Source of the DNA: Castellaniella ginsengisoli
GTDB taxonomy: Bacteria > Pseudomonadota > Gammaproteobacteria > Burkholderiales > Burkholderiaceae_B
Length of the DNA: 64,000 nt
Strand: one strand, 5' to 3'
NCBI RefSeq assembly: GCF_039523235.1
Contig: NZ_BAAAEX010000009.1
Below the pieces are notes generated by a model. It saw only the letters and a program-made list of their open reading frames with translations. It ran no database searches and had not been told where the DNA came from. A program made the position numbers and the translations under genes. Positions 1 to 7,749 of this stretch are shown here, one piece after another. Numbering within the stretch: position 1 is the stretch's first letter; each line of letters opens with the position of its first letter.

Positions 1-76
1 ACTCGTCACGGTGCTCCTGCACCAAGCGCACGGCGCGTTCACGGACTTCAGGGGAAAACTTGTTGTTCTTGCTCAT
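1..76 (-). CDS. IS3-family transposase OrfA, N-terminal fragment (cut by window edge)
   Basis: An ATG at 76 on the minus strand opens a frame starting MSKNNKFSPEVRERAV, which runs open to base 1 (25 codons). This is the typical beginning of IS3-family OrfA proteins, small helix-turn-helix proteins that combine with OrfB by programmed frameshifting to form the transposase. The helix-turn-helix itself and the frameshift site are outside the window. I cannot tell whether the element is intact. Confidence 0.75.
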   Translation of the reverse strand, partial: MSKNNKFSPEVRERAVRLVQEHRDE

Positions 77-126
77 GGCTCCATTTTCTCAAGAATTGGA
101 GCCTCCTCAAAACCCGGGGCGATTCA
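1..126 (-). mobile_element. IS3-family insertion sequence, left (orfA-side) end, cut by window edge
   Basis: Read on the minus strand this begins at 126 with TGAATCGCC, a TG-starting terminus of the kind that opens IS3-family elements, followed by a short GC-rich terminal stretch and an OrfA-like reading frame starting at 76. Only the orfA-side end is in the window; the rest lies to the left. The element sits directly against the last codons of an interrupted trb gene, 30 bases before trbL, so it has disrupted the conjugation operon. The exact subgroup was not determined. The target duplication cannot be checked because the other end is missing. Confidence 0.75.
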
Positions 127-144
127 GATTTCTACGGCAACTGA
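127..144 (+). pseudogene. last five codons of an interrupted upstream gene (probably trbJ or a trbK-like gene)
   Basis: Immediately after the IS end the bases read Asp-Phe-Tyr-Gly-Asn-stop, and the stop lies 12 bases before the trbL ATG with a GGAG ribosome-binding site between. In P-type conjugation operons the gene before trbL is trbJ or a small entry-exclusion gene such as trbK, so these five codons are probably the tail of that gene. Inference: with only 15 coding bases the identity cannot be proven, and the frame could be chance. Confidence 0.4.
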
Positions 145-156
145 CGGAGTGCCGCC

Positions 157-1551
157 ATGAACGACGTGACGGTCATCGACCGCTTCCTCGCTACCTTCTC
201 GCGCTACATCGACTCGGGTTTTGGGCTGCTGCAGGGCGAAGTCGCGTTCCTCACCGCCACGCTGATCGTCATCGACATGACCATCGCCGGGCTTTACTGG
301 GCGATGAGCCACGCCACCGGCCAGGGCGATGATGTGATCGCCAAACTGCTGCGCAAGGTGCTTTACGTCGGTGCCTTCGCCTACATCATCAACAACTTCA
401 ACTGGCTGGCCAGCATTGTCTTCCGCTCGTTCGCGGGCCTGGGTCTGACGGCCAGCGGCTCGACGATGAGCATGGGCGAATTCCTGCAACCGGGACGCTT
501 GGCCAAGACCGGCATCGACGCGGCGGCCCCCATTCTTGAGCAGATCAGTGACATGGCGGGCTTCCCCGAGGTGTTCGTGAACATGACGCCCATCGTGGTC
601 ATGTTCCTGGCTTGGGCGGTGGTGATCCTGTGTTTCTTCGTGCTGGCGATCCAGCTTTTCATCACGCTGATCGAGTTCAAGCTGACCACGCTCGCGGGCT
701 TCGTGTTGGTGCCGTTCGCGCTGTGGAAAAAGACCAGCTTCCTCGCCGAGAAAGTGTTGGGCAACGTGGTGTCCTCGGGCATCAAGGTGCTGGTGCTGGC
801 CGTTATCGTCGGCATCGGCTCGGGCCTGTTTGCCGAGTTCCAGGTGCATCCGGCCGAGCCGTCCATCGACCATGCGGTGGTCATCATGTTGGCCTCGCTC
901 ACGCTGCTGGCGTTGGGGATCTTCGGGCCGGGCATCGCCACGGGCCTGGTATCCGGCGCACCGCAGTTGGGTGCCGGAGCGATGGCGGGTGCCGCTGTGG
1001 GTGCCGCAGGCGCGGCGGTTGCCGTAGGGGCCGCCGCCACCGGCGTGGGCGGTGCCGTGATGGCCGGAGCACGCATGGCACCGGCTGCCGCCAAGCTCGC
1101 CGGGGCTGGCGCACGGGCTGCAACTTCGGCGGTTGGCAGCGCGAAGTCGGCCTTCCAGGCCGGTTCTGCCGCTGCGGGCGGCGGGGCCAAAGGCGCGATG
1201 GCAGGGCTGGGCAGTGTCGCCAAGGGCGGCGCACAGGCGGCAGGCCAACGCGCCGGTGCTGGTATCAAGGCAGCGGCAGCCAAGGCTGCCGCGCCGTTCA
1301 AAGCAGGCTGGCAAGGCTCCGGCACCGATGGAGGTTCAGGCGGTGGCGCTGCCAGTTCCGGGCAGGCCGCCACAGGCGACGCCGCTGGCGACACGGCCAA
1401 CGCGCAGAAGCAGGAACAACCCGGCTGGGCCAAGCGCCTGCAACGTCGCCAACAACTCACCCAGGCCACCACCACGGCTGCGCACACGCTGCGCGGTGGC
1501 GACGGCGGCGGTTCGGGCCAAGGCCCGAGCCTGCGGGATTCCGATAGCTGA
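157..1551 (+). CDS. trbL: P-type conjugative transfer protein TrbL
   Basis: 464-residue polytopic inner-membrane protein of the TrbL/VirB6 family, a channel component of the P-type type IV secretion apparatus. Hydrophobic segments fill residues 30-260, including a patch around 150-190 rich in Val, Leu and Phe; the rest (about 265-464) is a low-complexity Gly/Ala/Ser tail, common in TrbL. ATG at 157 follows a GGAG box. It is the first gene left after the IS insertion, 17 bases before trbF and in the order trbL-F-G-I known from Tn4371-like elements. Its upstream partners (trbB, C, D, E, J) are not in the window. Confidence 0.92.
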   Translation: MNDVTVIDRFLATFSRYIDSGFGLLQGEVAFLTATLIVIDMTIAGLYWAMSHATGQGDDVIAKLLRKVLYVGAFAYIINNFNWLASIVFRSFAGLGLTASGSTMSMGEFLQPGRLAKTGIDAAAPILEQISDMAGFPEVFVNMTPIVVMFLAWAVVILCFFVLAIQLFITLIEFKLTTLAGFVLVPFALWKKTSFLAEKVLGNVVSSGIKVLVLAVIVGIGSGLFAEFQVHPAEPSIDHAVVIMLASLTLLALGIFGPGIATGLVSGAPQLGAGAMAGAAVGAAGAAVAVGAAATGVGGAVMAGARMAPAAAKLAGAGARAATSAVGSAKSAFQAGSAAAGGGAKGAMAGLGSVAKGGAQAAGQRAGAGIKAAAAKAAAPFKAGWQGSGTDGGSGGGAASSGQAATGDAAGDTANAQKQEQPGWAKRLQRRQQLTQATTTAAHTLRGGDGGGSGQGPSLRDSDS

Positions 1552-1568
1552 CTTTCAAGGAGAACTCC

Positions 1569-2273
1569 ATGCGATTCAAACGACCGCAGGTGCGCTATGC
1601 CGATACGCCGCAGCCTGCCACCCCGTATCAAGCTGCCGCCCAGGTGTGGGACGAGCGCATTGGCTCGGCCCGCGTGCAGGCCAAGAACTGGCGGCTGATG
1701 GCTTTTGGCTGCCTCGTGCTCGCGCTGCTGATGGCCGGTGGCCTGGTGTGGCGATCGGCCCAGTCCATCGTCACGCCCTATGTCATCGAGGTCGATCAGT
1801 CCGGTCAGGTGCGCACCGTGGGCGAAGCGGCCACGCCGTACCGGCCCACCGATGCCCAGACGGCACACCACATCGCGCGCTTTATGACGCTGGTGCGCTC
1901 GCTGTCCATCGACCCCATCGTCGTGCGCCAGAACTGGCTCGATGCCTACGACTACACCACTGACCGGGGCGCGGCGGTGCTTAACGACTATGCGCGGGTG
2001 AATGACCCGTTCGCCCGCATCGGCAAGGAGTCGGTGACGGTGCAGATCACCAGTGTGGTTCGCGCCAGCGATGCGTCGTTCAACGTGCGCTGGACAGAAC
2101 GCCGCTACGTCAATGGCGCGGCTGCCGGGCTGGAGCGATGGACGGCGGTGGTGTCCATCGTGCAGCAGACCCCGCGCACCGAAGAACGCCTGCGGCGCAA
2201 CCCGCTGGGCATCTACGTCAATGGCCTGTCGTGGAGCCGTGAACTGGATTCTTCTGAAGGAGTAAAGCCATGA
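1569..2273 (+). CDS. trbF: conjugal transfer protein TrbF (VirB8-like)
   Basis: 234 residues with the VirB8/TrbF layout: a short cytoplasmic N-terminus, one transmembrane segment at about 43-61, and a periplasmic domain resembling an NTF2-like fold from about 65 onward. VirB8 proteins link the inner-membrane platform to the outer-membrane core of the mating channel. An AAGGAGA ribosome-binding site precedes the ATG at 1569. The stop overlaps the trbG start (ATGA), which suggests translational coupling. Confidence 0.92.
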   Translation: MRFKRPQVRYADTPQPATPYQAAAQVWDERIGSARVQAKNWRLMAFGCLVLALLMAGGLVWRSAQSIVTPYVIEVDQSGQVRTVGEAATPYRPTDAQTAHHIARFMTLVRSLSIDPIVVRQNWLDAYDYTTDRGAAVLNDYARVNDPFARIGKESVTVQITSVVRASDASFNVRWTERRYVNGAAAGLERWTAVVSIVQQTPRTEERLRRNPLGIYVNGLSWSRELDSSEGVKP

Positions 2274-3274
2274 GTGCACATTTCCGTAAAACCGCATTGC
2301 CGATGATCCTGCTGGCATCGACTGTCCTGTTTGCGGGCTGCGCCACGCAGGGCAAACCGCCGCCGGTGATCTCGCTGGATGAGCCGGTGCAGGCGAAGCC
2401 ATTGCCCGAGCCGCCCAAGCCCATCGAAGTGGTGGCAGTGCCTGAGCCCTTGGCGCTGCCAGCACAGTTGAAGCCGCTGCCGGACGTTACTGCGGCCCCA
2501 GTGGCACCGGAGCCTGACGACGAAAAGGTACGCGTCTCGCGTGCCAATGCCGAGGCACGCATCGCACCGACCCGTGAGGGCTACGTCAATGCGATTCAGG
2601 TTTGGCCCTTCACCGATGGCGCGCTGTACCAGGTCTATGCGTCGGTGGGCCGCGTGACGGTGATCGCGCTCCAGCCTGGCGAGGAACTGGTGACGGTCGC
2701 TGCGGGCGACACGGTGCGCTGGATCGTGGGTGACACCTCCAGCGGCAGCGGGGCCGATCTGCGGGTCAATGTGCTGGTCAAACCTATCCGTTCCAGCTTG
2801 AAGACCAATCTGGTCATCACCACCAGTCGCAGGACGTACCTGCTGGAACTGACTTCGACCGACAAGGCATGGATGGCTTCGGTGTCCTGGGACTACCCGA
2901 AAGACCGGATGCTGGCCTTGCAGCGCCAGGCACAGGCTGCCAGCGCTGCCGCTCCGGTCGATGCGGGCCTGTCGCTGGAGAACATCCGCTTTCGCTATGC
3001 CATCAGCGGCAGCAATCCACCCTGGAAGCCGCTGCGCGCCTTCGACGATGGCGAGAAGGTCTATATCCAGTTCCCGGCAGGCATCGCCCAGGGAGAGTTG
3101 CCGCCGCTGTTCGTCATCGGTGCGCAGGGAGATGGGCAACTGGTGAATTACCGCTTCCGCTCGCCGTACTACATCGTCGATCGGCTGTTCGGCGCGGCAG
3201 AACTGCGCCTGGGGGCCGACAAGGGCGATGTAGTGCGCATCGAGCGCACGGATGGCATCGCCGGGAGGAACTGA
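2270..3274 (+). CDS. trbG: P-type conjugative transfer protein TrbG (VirB9-like lipoprotein)
   Basis: 334 residues. The N-terminus has a lipoprotein signal ending in LFAGC (Cys about 24), followed by a Pro-rich stretch and the beta-rich TrbG/VirB9 domain that forms the outer-membrane core of the channel. It overlaps trbF by four bases and is two bases from trbI. Periplasmic/outer-membrane location is inferred from the lipobox. Confidence 0.92.
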   Translation: MSAHFRKTALPMILLASTVLFAGCATQGKPPPVISLDEPVQAKPLPEPPKPIEVVAVPEPLALPAQLKPLPDVTAAPVAPEPDDEKVRVSRANAEARIAPTREGYVNAIQVWPFTDGALYQVYASVGRVTVIALQPGEELVTVAAGDTVRWIVGDTSSGSGADLRVNVLVKPIRSSLKTNLVITTSRRTYLLELTSTDKAWMASVSWDYPKDRMLALQRQAQAASAAAPVDAGLSLENIRFRYAISGSNPPWKPLRAFDDGEKVYIQFPAGIAQGELPPLFVIGAQGDGQLVNYRFRSPYYIVDRLFGAAELRLGADKGDVVRIERTDGIAGRN

Positions 3275-3276
3275 GC

Positions 3277-4554
3277 ATGAGCCAGGACGACACTCCCGAC
3301 CTTGCCACGCCGCAGGCGGACAAGGTGGCACCCGAGGCGGTGGCGCTGCGCGCCCAACCGCGCCCGGTGACGCGGCTTAACCGGCGCACGCTGGCGATCC
3401 TCGCCGGCGGCTTGTCGGTTGGCGTGATGGGCGCACTGATCTGGTCGCTGCAACCACAGCAACGCGGTGCAGGCGAATCCACAGAGCTGTACAACGTGGA
3501 TCGCGTGTCGCGCTCGGAAGGACTGGATGCGTTGCCAACGGATTACTCCAAGCTGCCAGCGCTGCCGCCCGACGTGCCGGAGTTGGGGCCGCCTTTACCC
3601 GGCGACCTGGGGCCAGCGATCGTCAATTCGCAGCAGCCAGTTGCCGCCACCTATGCCGCGCCCGGCTACGACCCCAACGATGCGCTGCGCAAGGAAGCAG
3701 AAGCGGCTGCGGCTTCATCGGTGTTCTTCCGCACTGGTTCCCCGCAGGCCGCGCCCGTGGCGCAGTCACAGGTCGCTGCCGCACCAGGCTTCGCCGCCAA
3801 TGCCGCTTTCGATCCACTAGCCGCTGGCCCGGCCTCGACGGCGGCCCAGCCTGCTGATCCGACTGCCGTGCAGAACCGGCAAGACCAGAAAGAGGCGTTC
3901 CTGACAGGCGGCTCTACGGAAACCCGTAACTCCGGCAACCTGCAACTGCCTACCTCGCCGTATCAGGTGATGGCCGGAACGGTCATTGCCGGGGCACTGG
4001 TTACGGGCATCAAGTCCGACCTGCCGGGCGACGTGATCGCCACGGTGACGGAGCCGATCTATGACACGGCCACTGGCAAGTTCCTACTGATCCCGCAGGG
4101 TTCGCGCATCCTGGGCAAGTACAACAGCCGGGTTAGCTACGGCCAGAGCCGCGTGCAGGTGGTGTGGAACCGTATCATCCTGCCCGATACGTCTTCGCTC
4201 ACGCTCGACAACCTGATCGGCACCGACCCGGCGGGCTATGCCGGTCTGGAAGACGACGTGGACTGGCATTGGGATCGGATTTTTGCCGGTGCCGTGCTGA
4301 CGACACTGCTGGGTGTCGGTGCCGAACTGGCCGCACCCGAGAACCGCCAGGATGGCGATCGCATCATCATCGCCGGGCGCGACAGCCTGCAGGACACCGT
4401 GAACCAAGTCGGCCAGGAAGTGACGCGACGCAACCTCAACATCCAGCCCACGCTGACCAGCCGCCCGGGCTTGCCGGTGCGCATCATCGTCAACCGCGAT
4501 CTGGTGCTGCGGCCCTATCAGCCGCTGTTCTTCAACAAGGGGACTTCACGATGA
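3277..4554 (+). CDS. trbI: conjugal transfer protein TrbI (VirB10-like)
   Basis: 425 residues from the ATG at 3277, just after the trbG stop and preceded by GGGAGGAA; the open frame extends further upstream but only as a shadow of trbG. One transmembrane segment at about 38-57 follows a basic cytoplasmic tail, then a Pro-rich periplasmic linker, then the VirB10 C-terminal domain (about 225-420, including SDLPGDVIATV and QGSRILGKYNS). TrbI spans both membranes and senses ATPase energy in related systems. The stop overlaps the next start (ATGA). Confidence 0.93.
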   Translation: MSQDDTPDLATPQADKVAPEAVALRAQPRPVTRLNRRTLAILAGGLSVGVMGALIWSLQPQQRGAGESTELYNVDRVSRSEGLDALPTDYSKLPALPPDVPELGPPLPGDLGPAIVNSQQPVAATYAAPGYDPNDALRKEAEAAAASSVFFRTGSPQAAPVAQSQVAAAPGFAANAAFDPLAAGPASTAAQPADPTAVQNRQDQKEAFLTGGSTETRNSGNLQLPTSPYQVMAGTVIAGALVTGIKSDLPGDVIATVTEPIYDTATGKFLLIPQGSRILGKYNSRVSYGQSRVQVVWNRIILPDTSSLTLDNLIGTDPAGYAGLEDDVDWHWDRIFAGAVLTTLLGVGAELAAPENRQDGDRIIIAGRDSLQDTVNQVGQEVTRRNLNIQPTLTSRPGLPVRIIVNRDLVLRPYQPLFFNKGTSR

Positions 4555-4775
4555 GCACAACCAGGAAACTGCGGCTGGGGCCGCTGCCCAAGATCGAGAG
4601 CGTGAAGCTGACCTTCGCCTGCCCGGCCAGCTTGAAAGCCGATCTCGACCGCTACGCCGCGCTGCATGCGCAGGCGTATGGCGAGGCGGTCGATGCCGTG
4701 ACGCTGATCCCGCACATGCTGGAAGCCTTCATGACGGGGGATCGGGGTTTTCGAAGGGGGGAGTCTGGAAGATAG
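4551..4775 (+). CDS. DUF2274 domain protein, companion of trbI
   Basis: 74-residue basic protein starting MSTTRKLRLGPLPK, with a segment resembling small DNA-binding proteins (ASLKADLDRYAALHAQ). I recognise it as DUF2274, usually the last gene after trbI in integrated conjugative elements of proteobacteria; its function is unknown. The start overlaps the trbI stop by four bases, so it is part of the same operon. It marks the end of the transfer module: base composition turns AT-rich right after it. Confidence 0.85.
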   Translation: MSTTRKLRLGPLPKIESVKLTFACPASLKADLDRYAALHAQAYGEAVDAVTLIPHMLEAFMTGDRGFRRGESGR

Positions 4776-4897
4776 CAACAAAACTGATACAAAACCTTAT
4801 AATTCACGAAATCAGCCGGCTTCGAATTCTCAACTGGTACCTCACATAGCCTTGTGTGACCACAGGGCCAGATAGCAAGGATTTAAATGATTTTCTG

Positions 4898-4926
4898 TTG
4901 AAATTTGAAGAATACTTAAATATTAT
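4898..4926 (+). promoter_or_regulatory. sigma-70-type promoter for the AT-rich ATPase gene
   Basis: TTGAAA (4898-4903), 17-base spacer, TATTAT (4921-4926): five of six matches to each consensus hexamer with optimal spacing, in an AT-rich stretch. It points at the ATPase gene about 100 bases downstream and would give it transcription independent of the trb operon. Chance matches are more likely in AT-rich DNA, so this is a candidate. Confidence 0.6.
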
Positions 4927-5031
4927 TTGACTTTAAATTGTATTTCCTTGGTGTGCAGTGAGGATTATGAAATCAAAACATCAAATTGATTTGATCATAG
5001 ATTTTTGCAGAAAATTTTTTTGGGCCCACCA

Positions 5032-6573
5032 ATGAATTCAATGAATGTATTAGTTAAGTATTTTCCAACAGGCACTACGGAGGGGGAGCGTCATATTCTG
5101 CGCAAAGCCTTTGTTCAGCTTGACGAATATGCTGAAATTATTTCTCCCCCTCCATGTAGCCCACGAATATTGGTGGGGAAAAAAGGTAGTGGAAAAAGCG
5201 CAATCATAGATTTCTCAATGGCCGTCTTCAAACACACGGGTGTTCCTGCGATTCAATTAAAGCCGCTTGATCTCGATCTCGGCGCTATACCTGAAACAGC
5301 CTCTGTTGGCGAGGTAACGCGGATTGCATTTCTTGAACTGTCTCGGGCGATTGCTAGGACACTCGGCACATCGGTTTCTGGCCTGCTGTCGGCGCAGGAT
5401 AAGGCTCTCTATGAAGAAGCCGTTGACGCCGGCCTTCGTGATCGTGACACGATAGACAAGCTGGCCCATTTGTTGCCGAAGTTGGCAAAGCCTTTGATTG
5501 AGGTTGATCTTTCACAACTGCTGCCGGCTGTGTCTGTTGCTAATCGAAATCAGCTATTGAAGGCTATCAAAAGCAACTTAGAGGAAACACAATCTGGATT
5601 TTATTTGTTCATAGATGATACGGATCAGGTCGCCGCTCCTGATAGGCCAGGGCACTTGAACAGAATTTGGGGATTCTTGTTGGCTGCGCGAGAACTTGCG
5701 CAGAGGATTGAACAACTTCGTTGCGTAATTTCTCTTCGGGAAGAGGTTTGGCGTCGCATAACAAGTGACCGTGCCGGCCAAAGAGACCAAACGGATCACT
5801 TTGCCGGACTCGTAAGATTCCTTAGCCCGACACGCTCGCATATTCGAAATATAGTTGAAAAGCGCATAAATCTGGCAGCCCGCGAAATTGATTCTAAGTC
5901 GTCACGAACTTGGGATCTGTTTTTTGAGTCAGACAATCCTCTTATGCCTACTACTAACCTACGAAGTAGTTGGCCAGATCTCATAGTGGTTCGATCAAGG
6001 GAACGTCCACGCGATGCGGTTCAACTTGTAAATGCATTGGCTCAGGCGGCGAATGCTAATAAACTTGAAAAGATAAACGATAGCCTCTTTGCAAAGGAAA
6101 TGATTGAGTTTTCTAAGCAGCGAGTATCGCTTCTTGCACAAGAGTCTGAGTTTGAGTGCCCTCAGATTGAACAAATTATTCGGACCTTTTCATATCTTGA
6201 GTATGATCAAGGTTCGTTCAAGGCTAAGGCAGAGATGATTAAGGATCATATACTTCGTCACTGCACGAATTTTGGCGCTCAACTGTTTGGTCGATCGCTC
6301 AAGTCAGGAAATGAGGATGACGCCTTTCATTTATGGAAGTACCTGTTTGACATTGGCTTTTTGAATGCGCGAGTGTCTGATAGTAGAGAGAAAGATGGCT
6401 ATCGGCATGTATATCCTAGAGAGGATCCCAACTTTGTTTCGAAATCTCGATGGAGTGATATGCAGGCTACAGCATGGGAAATCGGGCCATCTTACAGGGA
6501 CTTTTTAATCAGCCTACAGCAGGAGCATGTCGCCCGGACTGGGCTACCGCCCAAGACAAGAAAGAGGCTCTAG
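5032..6573 (+). CDS. P-loop ATPase of unrecognised family in an AT-rich island
   Basis: About 513 residues from the ATG at 5032; a TTG at 5005 in the same frame or the ATG at 5041 are alternatives, and none has a clear ribosome-binding site. Walker A is GKKGSGKS (about 49-56) and a Walker B-like hydrophobic strand ends in IDDTD (about 190-198); a strand with ISLREEVWRR (about 235) could be a sensor motif. The C-terminal half is charged and helical with no domain I recognise. The layout recalls the Sll1717-type P-loop ATPases and other AAA/STAND-like proteins; this is a guess. The gene has much lower GC and different codon use (many AAT, TTT, GAT) than any neighbour, so it was acquired horizontally. 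It stands alone with its own promoter candidate between the conjugation module and the chromosome. Function unknown; a defence or element-maintenance role is only a possibility. Confidence 0.75.
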   Translation: MNSMNVLVKYFPTGTTEGERHILRKAFVQLDEYAEIISPPPCSPRILVGKKGSGKSAIIDFSMAVFKHTGVPAIQLKPLDLDLGAIPETASVGEVTRIAFLELSRAIARTLGTSVSGLLSAQDKALYEEAVDAGLRDRDTIDKLAHLLPKLAKPLIEVDLSQLLPAVSVANRNQLLKAIKSNLEETQSGFYLFIDDTDQVAAPDRPGHLNRIWGFLLAARELAQRIEQLRCVISLREEVWRRITSDRAGQRDQTDHFAGLVRFLSPTRSHIRNIVEKRINLAAREIDSKSSRTWDLFFESDNPLMPTTNLRSSWPDLIVVRSRERPRDAVQLVNALAQAANANKLEKINDSLFAKEMIEFSKQRVSLLAQESEFECPQIEQIIRTFSYLEYDQGSFKAKAEMIKDHILRHCTNFGAQLFGRSLKSGNEDDAFHLWKYLFDIGFLNARVSDSREKDGYRHVYPREDPNFVSKSRWSDMQATAWEIGPSYRDFLISLQQEHVARTGLPPKTRKRL

Positions 6574-6981
6574 CATTTGAGCCGAAGAACATTATTTATT
6601 CCGCGCGAAAAGTCGCGGAGATTGACTAATTCATACTCCAGAGAGCTTGCTTTCCTGGAATGAGTTCGGCTGCTACAGCATGGGGCGGTAACGGTCAGGC
6701 ATTTCCCTTTTAATGCCAGATAGCCTTCGCTTTGGGTAGGGGGCGAAGGTGGACTATGATGATCGAACAAGCCCGCGATCTCTTGGCAATCGTCATCGCC
6801 TTAGCGCGACCCAGCTTTCTTTCACAAGGCTCTTATGTGGCTCCCAGCCCACAACGCCGCATCCCCTGCAAGCGGCAAGAAACAGAGCTAACCTATTGCC
6901 TCGTATACGGTTTCAAGCCTCATGTGATTTGCACGAAGGGCTTGACACCGGCCTTTTTTTGCCGCCGGGCCGCCCCAAGGC
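6574..6981. other. gene-free stretch, probable right boundary of the conjugative element
   Basis: No convincing gene. Composition shifts from AT-rich (to about 6720) to the GC-rich chromosome style. A small inverted repeat CCGCG/CGCGG (6601-6605 and 6614-6618) follows the ATPase stop and could be a weak terminator. A run of eight T's lies near 6953-6960. I infer that the element's attachment site is in this stretch, because transfer genes lie to the left and ordinary chromosomal genes to the right, but the matching left copy is outside the window so no att repeat can be shown. Confidence 0.4.
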
Positions 6982-7030
6982 AAAAAGCGCCCCCTCGGGG
7001 GGCAGCAAGCCGAAGGCGCAGCGTGGGGGC
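6982..7030 (-). terminator. rho-independent terminator of yczE within a GC-rich intergenic repeat type
   Basis: On the minus strand, just past the yczE stop, the sequence folds as CCCCCC-GA-GGGGG (6990-7002) followed by CGC and five T's (A-run at 6982-6986). A small GCC-TTC-GGC hairpin (7009-7017) and an outer GGGGC pairing surround it. From memory this arrangement is very common after genes in Alcaligenaceae and Comamonadaceae genomes; that comparison was not checked here. Confidence 0.65.
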
Positions 7031-7034
7031 CTTT

Positions 7035-7688
7035 TTACCGCCGGTACTCCGGCGCCACCAGGGTCCAGGGCAGCAGCGCCTGCGTCAACGGGCCGATGAG
7101 CACAGAAAACAGAAGCGTGCCCACGCCAAGCATCTCGAGGCCGCCCAGCAGCAACCCCATGAGAAGCACCGTCATTTCAAGCACCGTGCGCACCAGCCGC
7201 AACGACCGCCCGGTCACGCGCTGCAGACCTGTCATCAGGCCATCCCGGGGCCCCCGGCCCAACTGGGCGCCGATATACAGCGCCGAGCCCAGCCCGCACA
7301 GCAAGACGCCCCCCACAGTGAGCAGCAGGCGCGCACCCAAGTGTCCGGGCGCATCGAGCACCTGCAAGGCGAGATCGGCGGACAGTCCGATCACGACGGC
7401 ATTGGCGATCGTTCCCACGCCCGGAATCTCGCGCAGCGGGATCCACAGCAGCAGCACCAGGAACGACAGGCCGATGACCACCGTGCTGAAGCTCAGCGAC
7501 AACCGGCCGGCCAGGCCGAGATGAAGGGCATCCCAGGGGGACAGCCCCAGACCGCCGCGAATCATCAGCGCCATGGAGACACCGTAGAAAAACAGGCCCA
7601 GCATCAACTGCGCAAAACGCCGGGTCAGTTTCCCCGTGCGCAATTGCGCCAGGGGGCCAAGCTGGACAAGTTCGATAGACGAGATCAT
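7035..7688 (-). CDS. yczE: YczE/YyaS/YitT-family membrane protein
   Basis: 217-residue integral membrane protein from the ATG at 7688; a longer frame to 7730 would run through the shared operator and is less likely. About five hydrophobic helices, with the family motif GGLGLSPWDALHLGL (about 45-60) and a second LGRGPRDGLMTGL (about 145-157) resembling a duplicated half. The family's transport role is not established. It is divergent from the MocR-type regulator at 7750, and such pairs are known as yczE-yczR, where the regulator is thought to control the membrane protein. A terminator follows directly. Confidence 0.82.
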   Translation of the reverse strand: MISSIELVQLGPLAQLRTGKLTRRFAQLMLGLFFYGVSMALMIRGGLGLSPWDALHLGLAGRLSLSFSTVVIGLSFLVLLLWIPLREIPGVGTIANAVVIGLSADLALQVLDAPGHLGARLLLTVGGVLLCGLGSALYIGAQLGRGPRDGLMTGLQRVTGRSLRLVRTVLEMTVLLMGLLLGGLEMLGVGTLLFSVLIGPLTQALLPWTLVAPEYRR

Positions 7689-7694
7689 GCCTCT

Positions 7695-7734
7695 ATCATG
7701 CCGATGATTGGCATTGTGGAAAATAGCCAATCAT
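7695..7734. promoter_or_regulatory. inverted-repeat operator candidate between yczE and yczR
   Basis: A perfect 9-base inverted repeat, ATGATTGGC (7704-7712) and GCCAATCAT (7726-7734), with half-site centres 22 bases apart, about two helical turns. A third half-site ATCAT at 7695-7699 forms another inverted repeat with 7704-7708. It fills the 61-base gap between the two divergent starts, so a bound YczR dimer could control both genes. Function is inferred from position and symmetry. Confidence 0.6.
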
Positions 7735-7749
7735 GAGAAAGTGGCCTGC

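Noticed and set aside
4926..4960. second promoter TTGACT near 4928
   Set aside because: No -10-like hexamer at 16-18 bases; the upstream TTGAAA/TATTAT pair is better.
6732..7736. 334-codon plus-strand frame over the yczE region
   Set aside because: Antisense to yczE, no ribosome-binding site, Gln/His-rich shadow composition.
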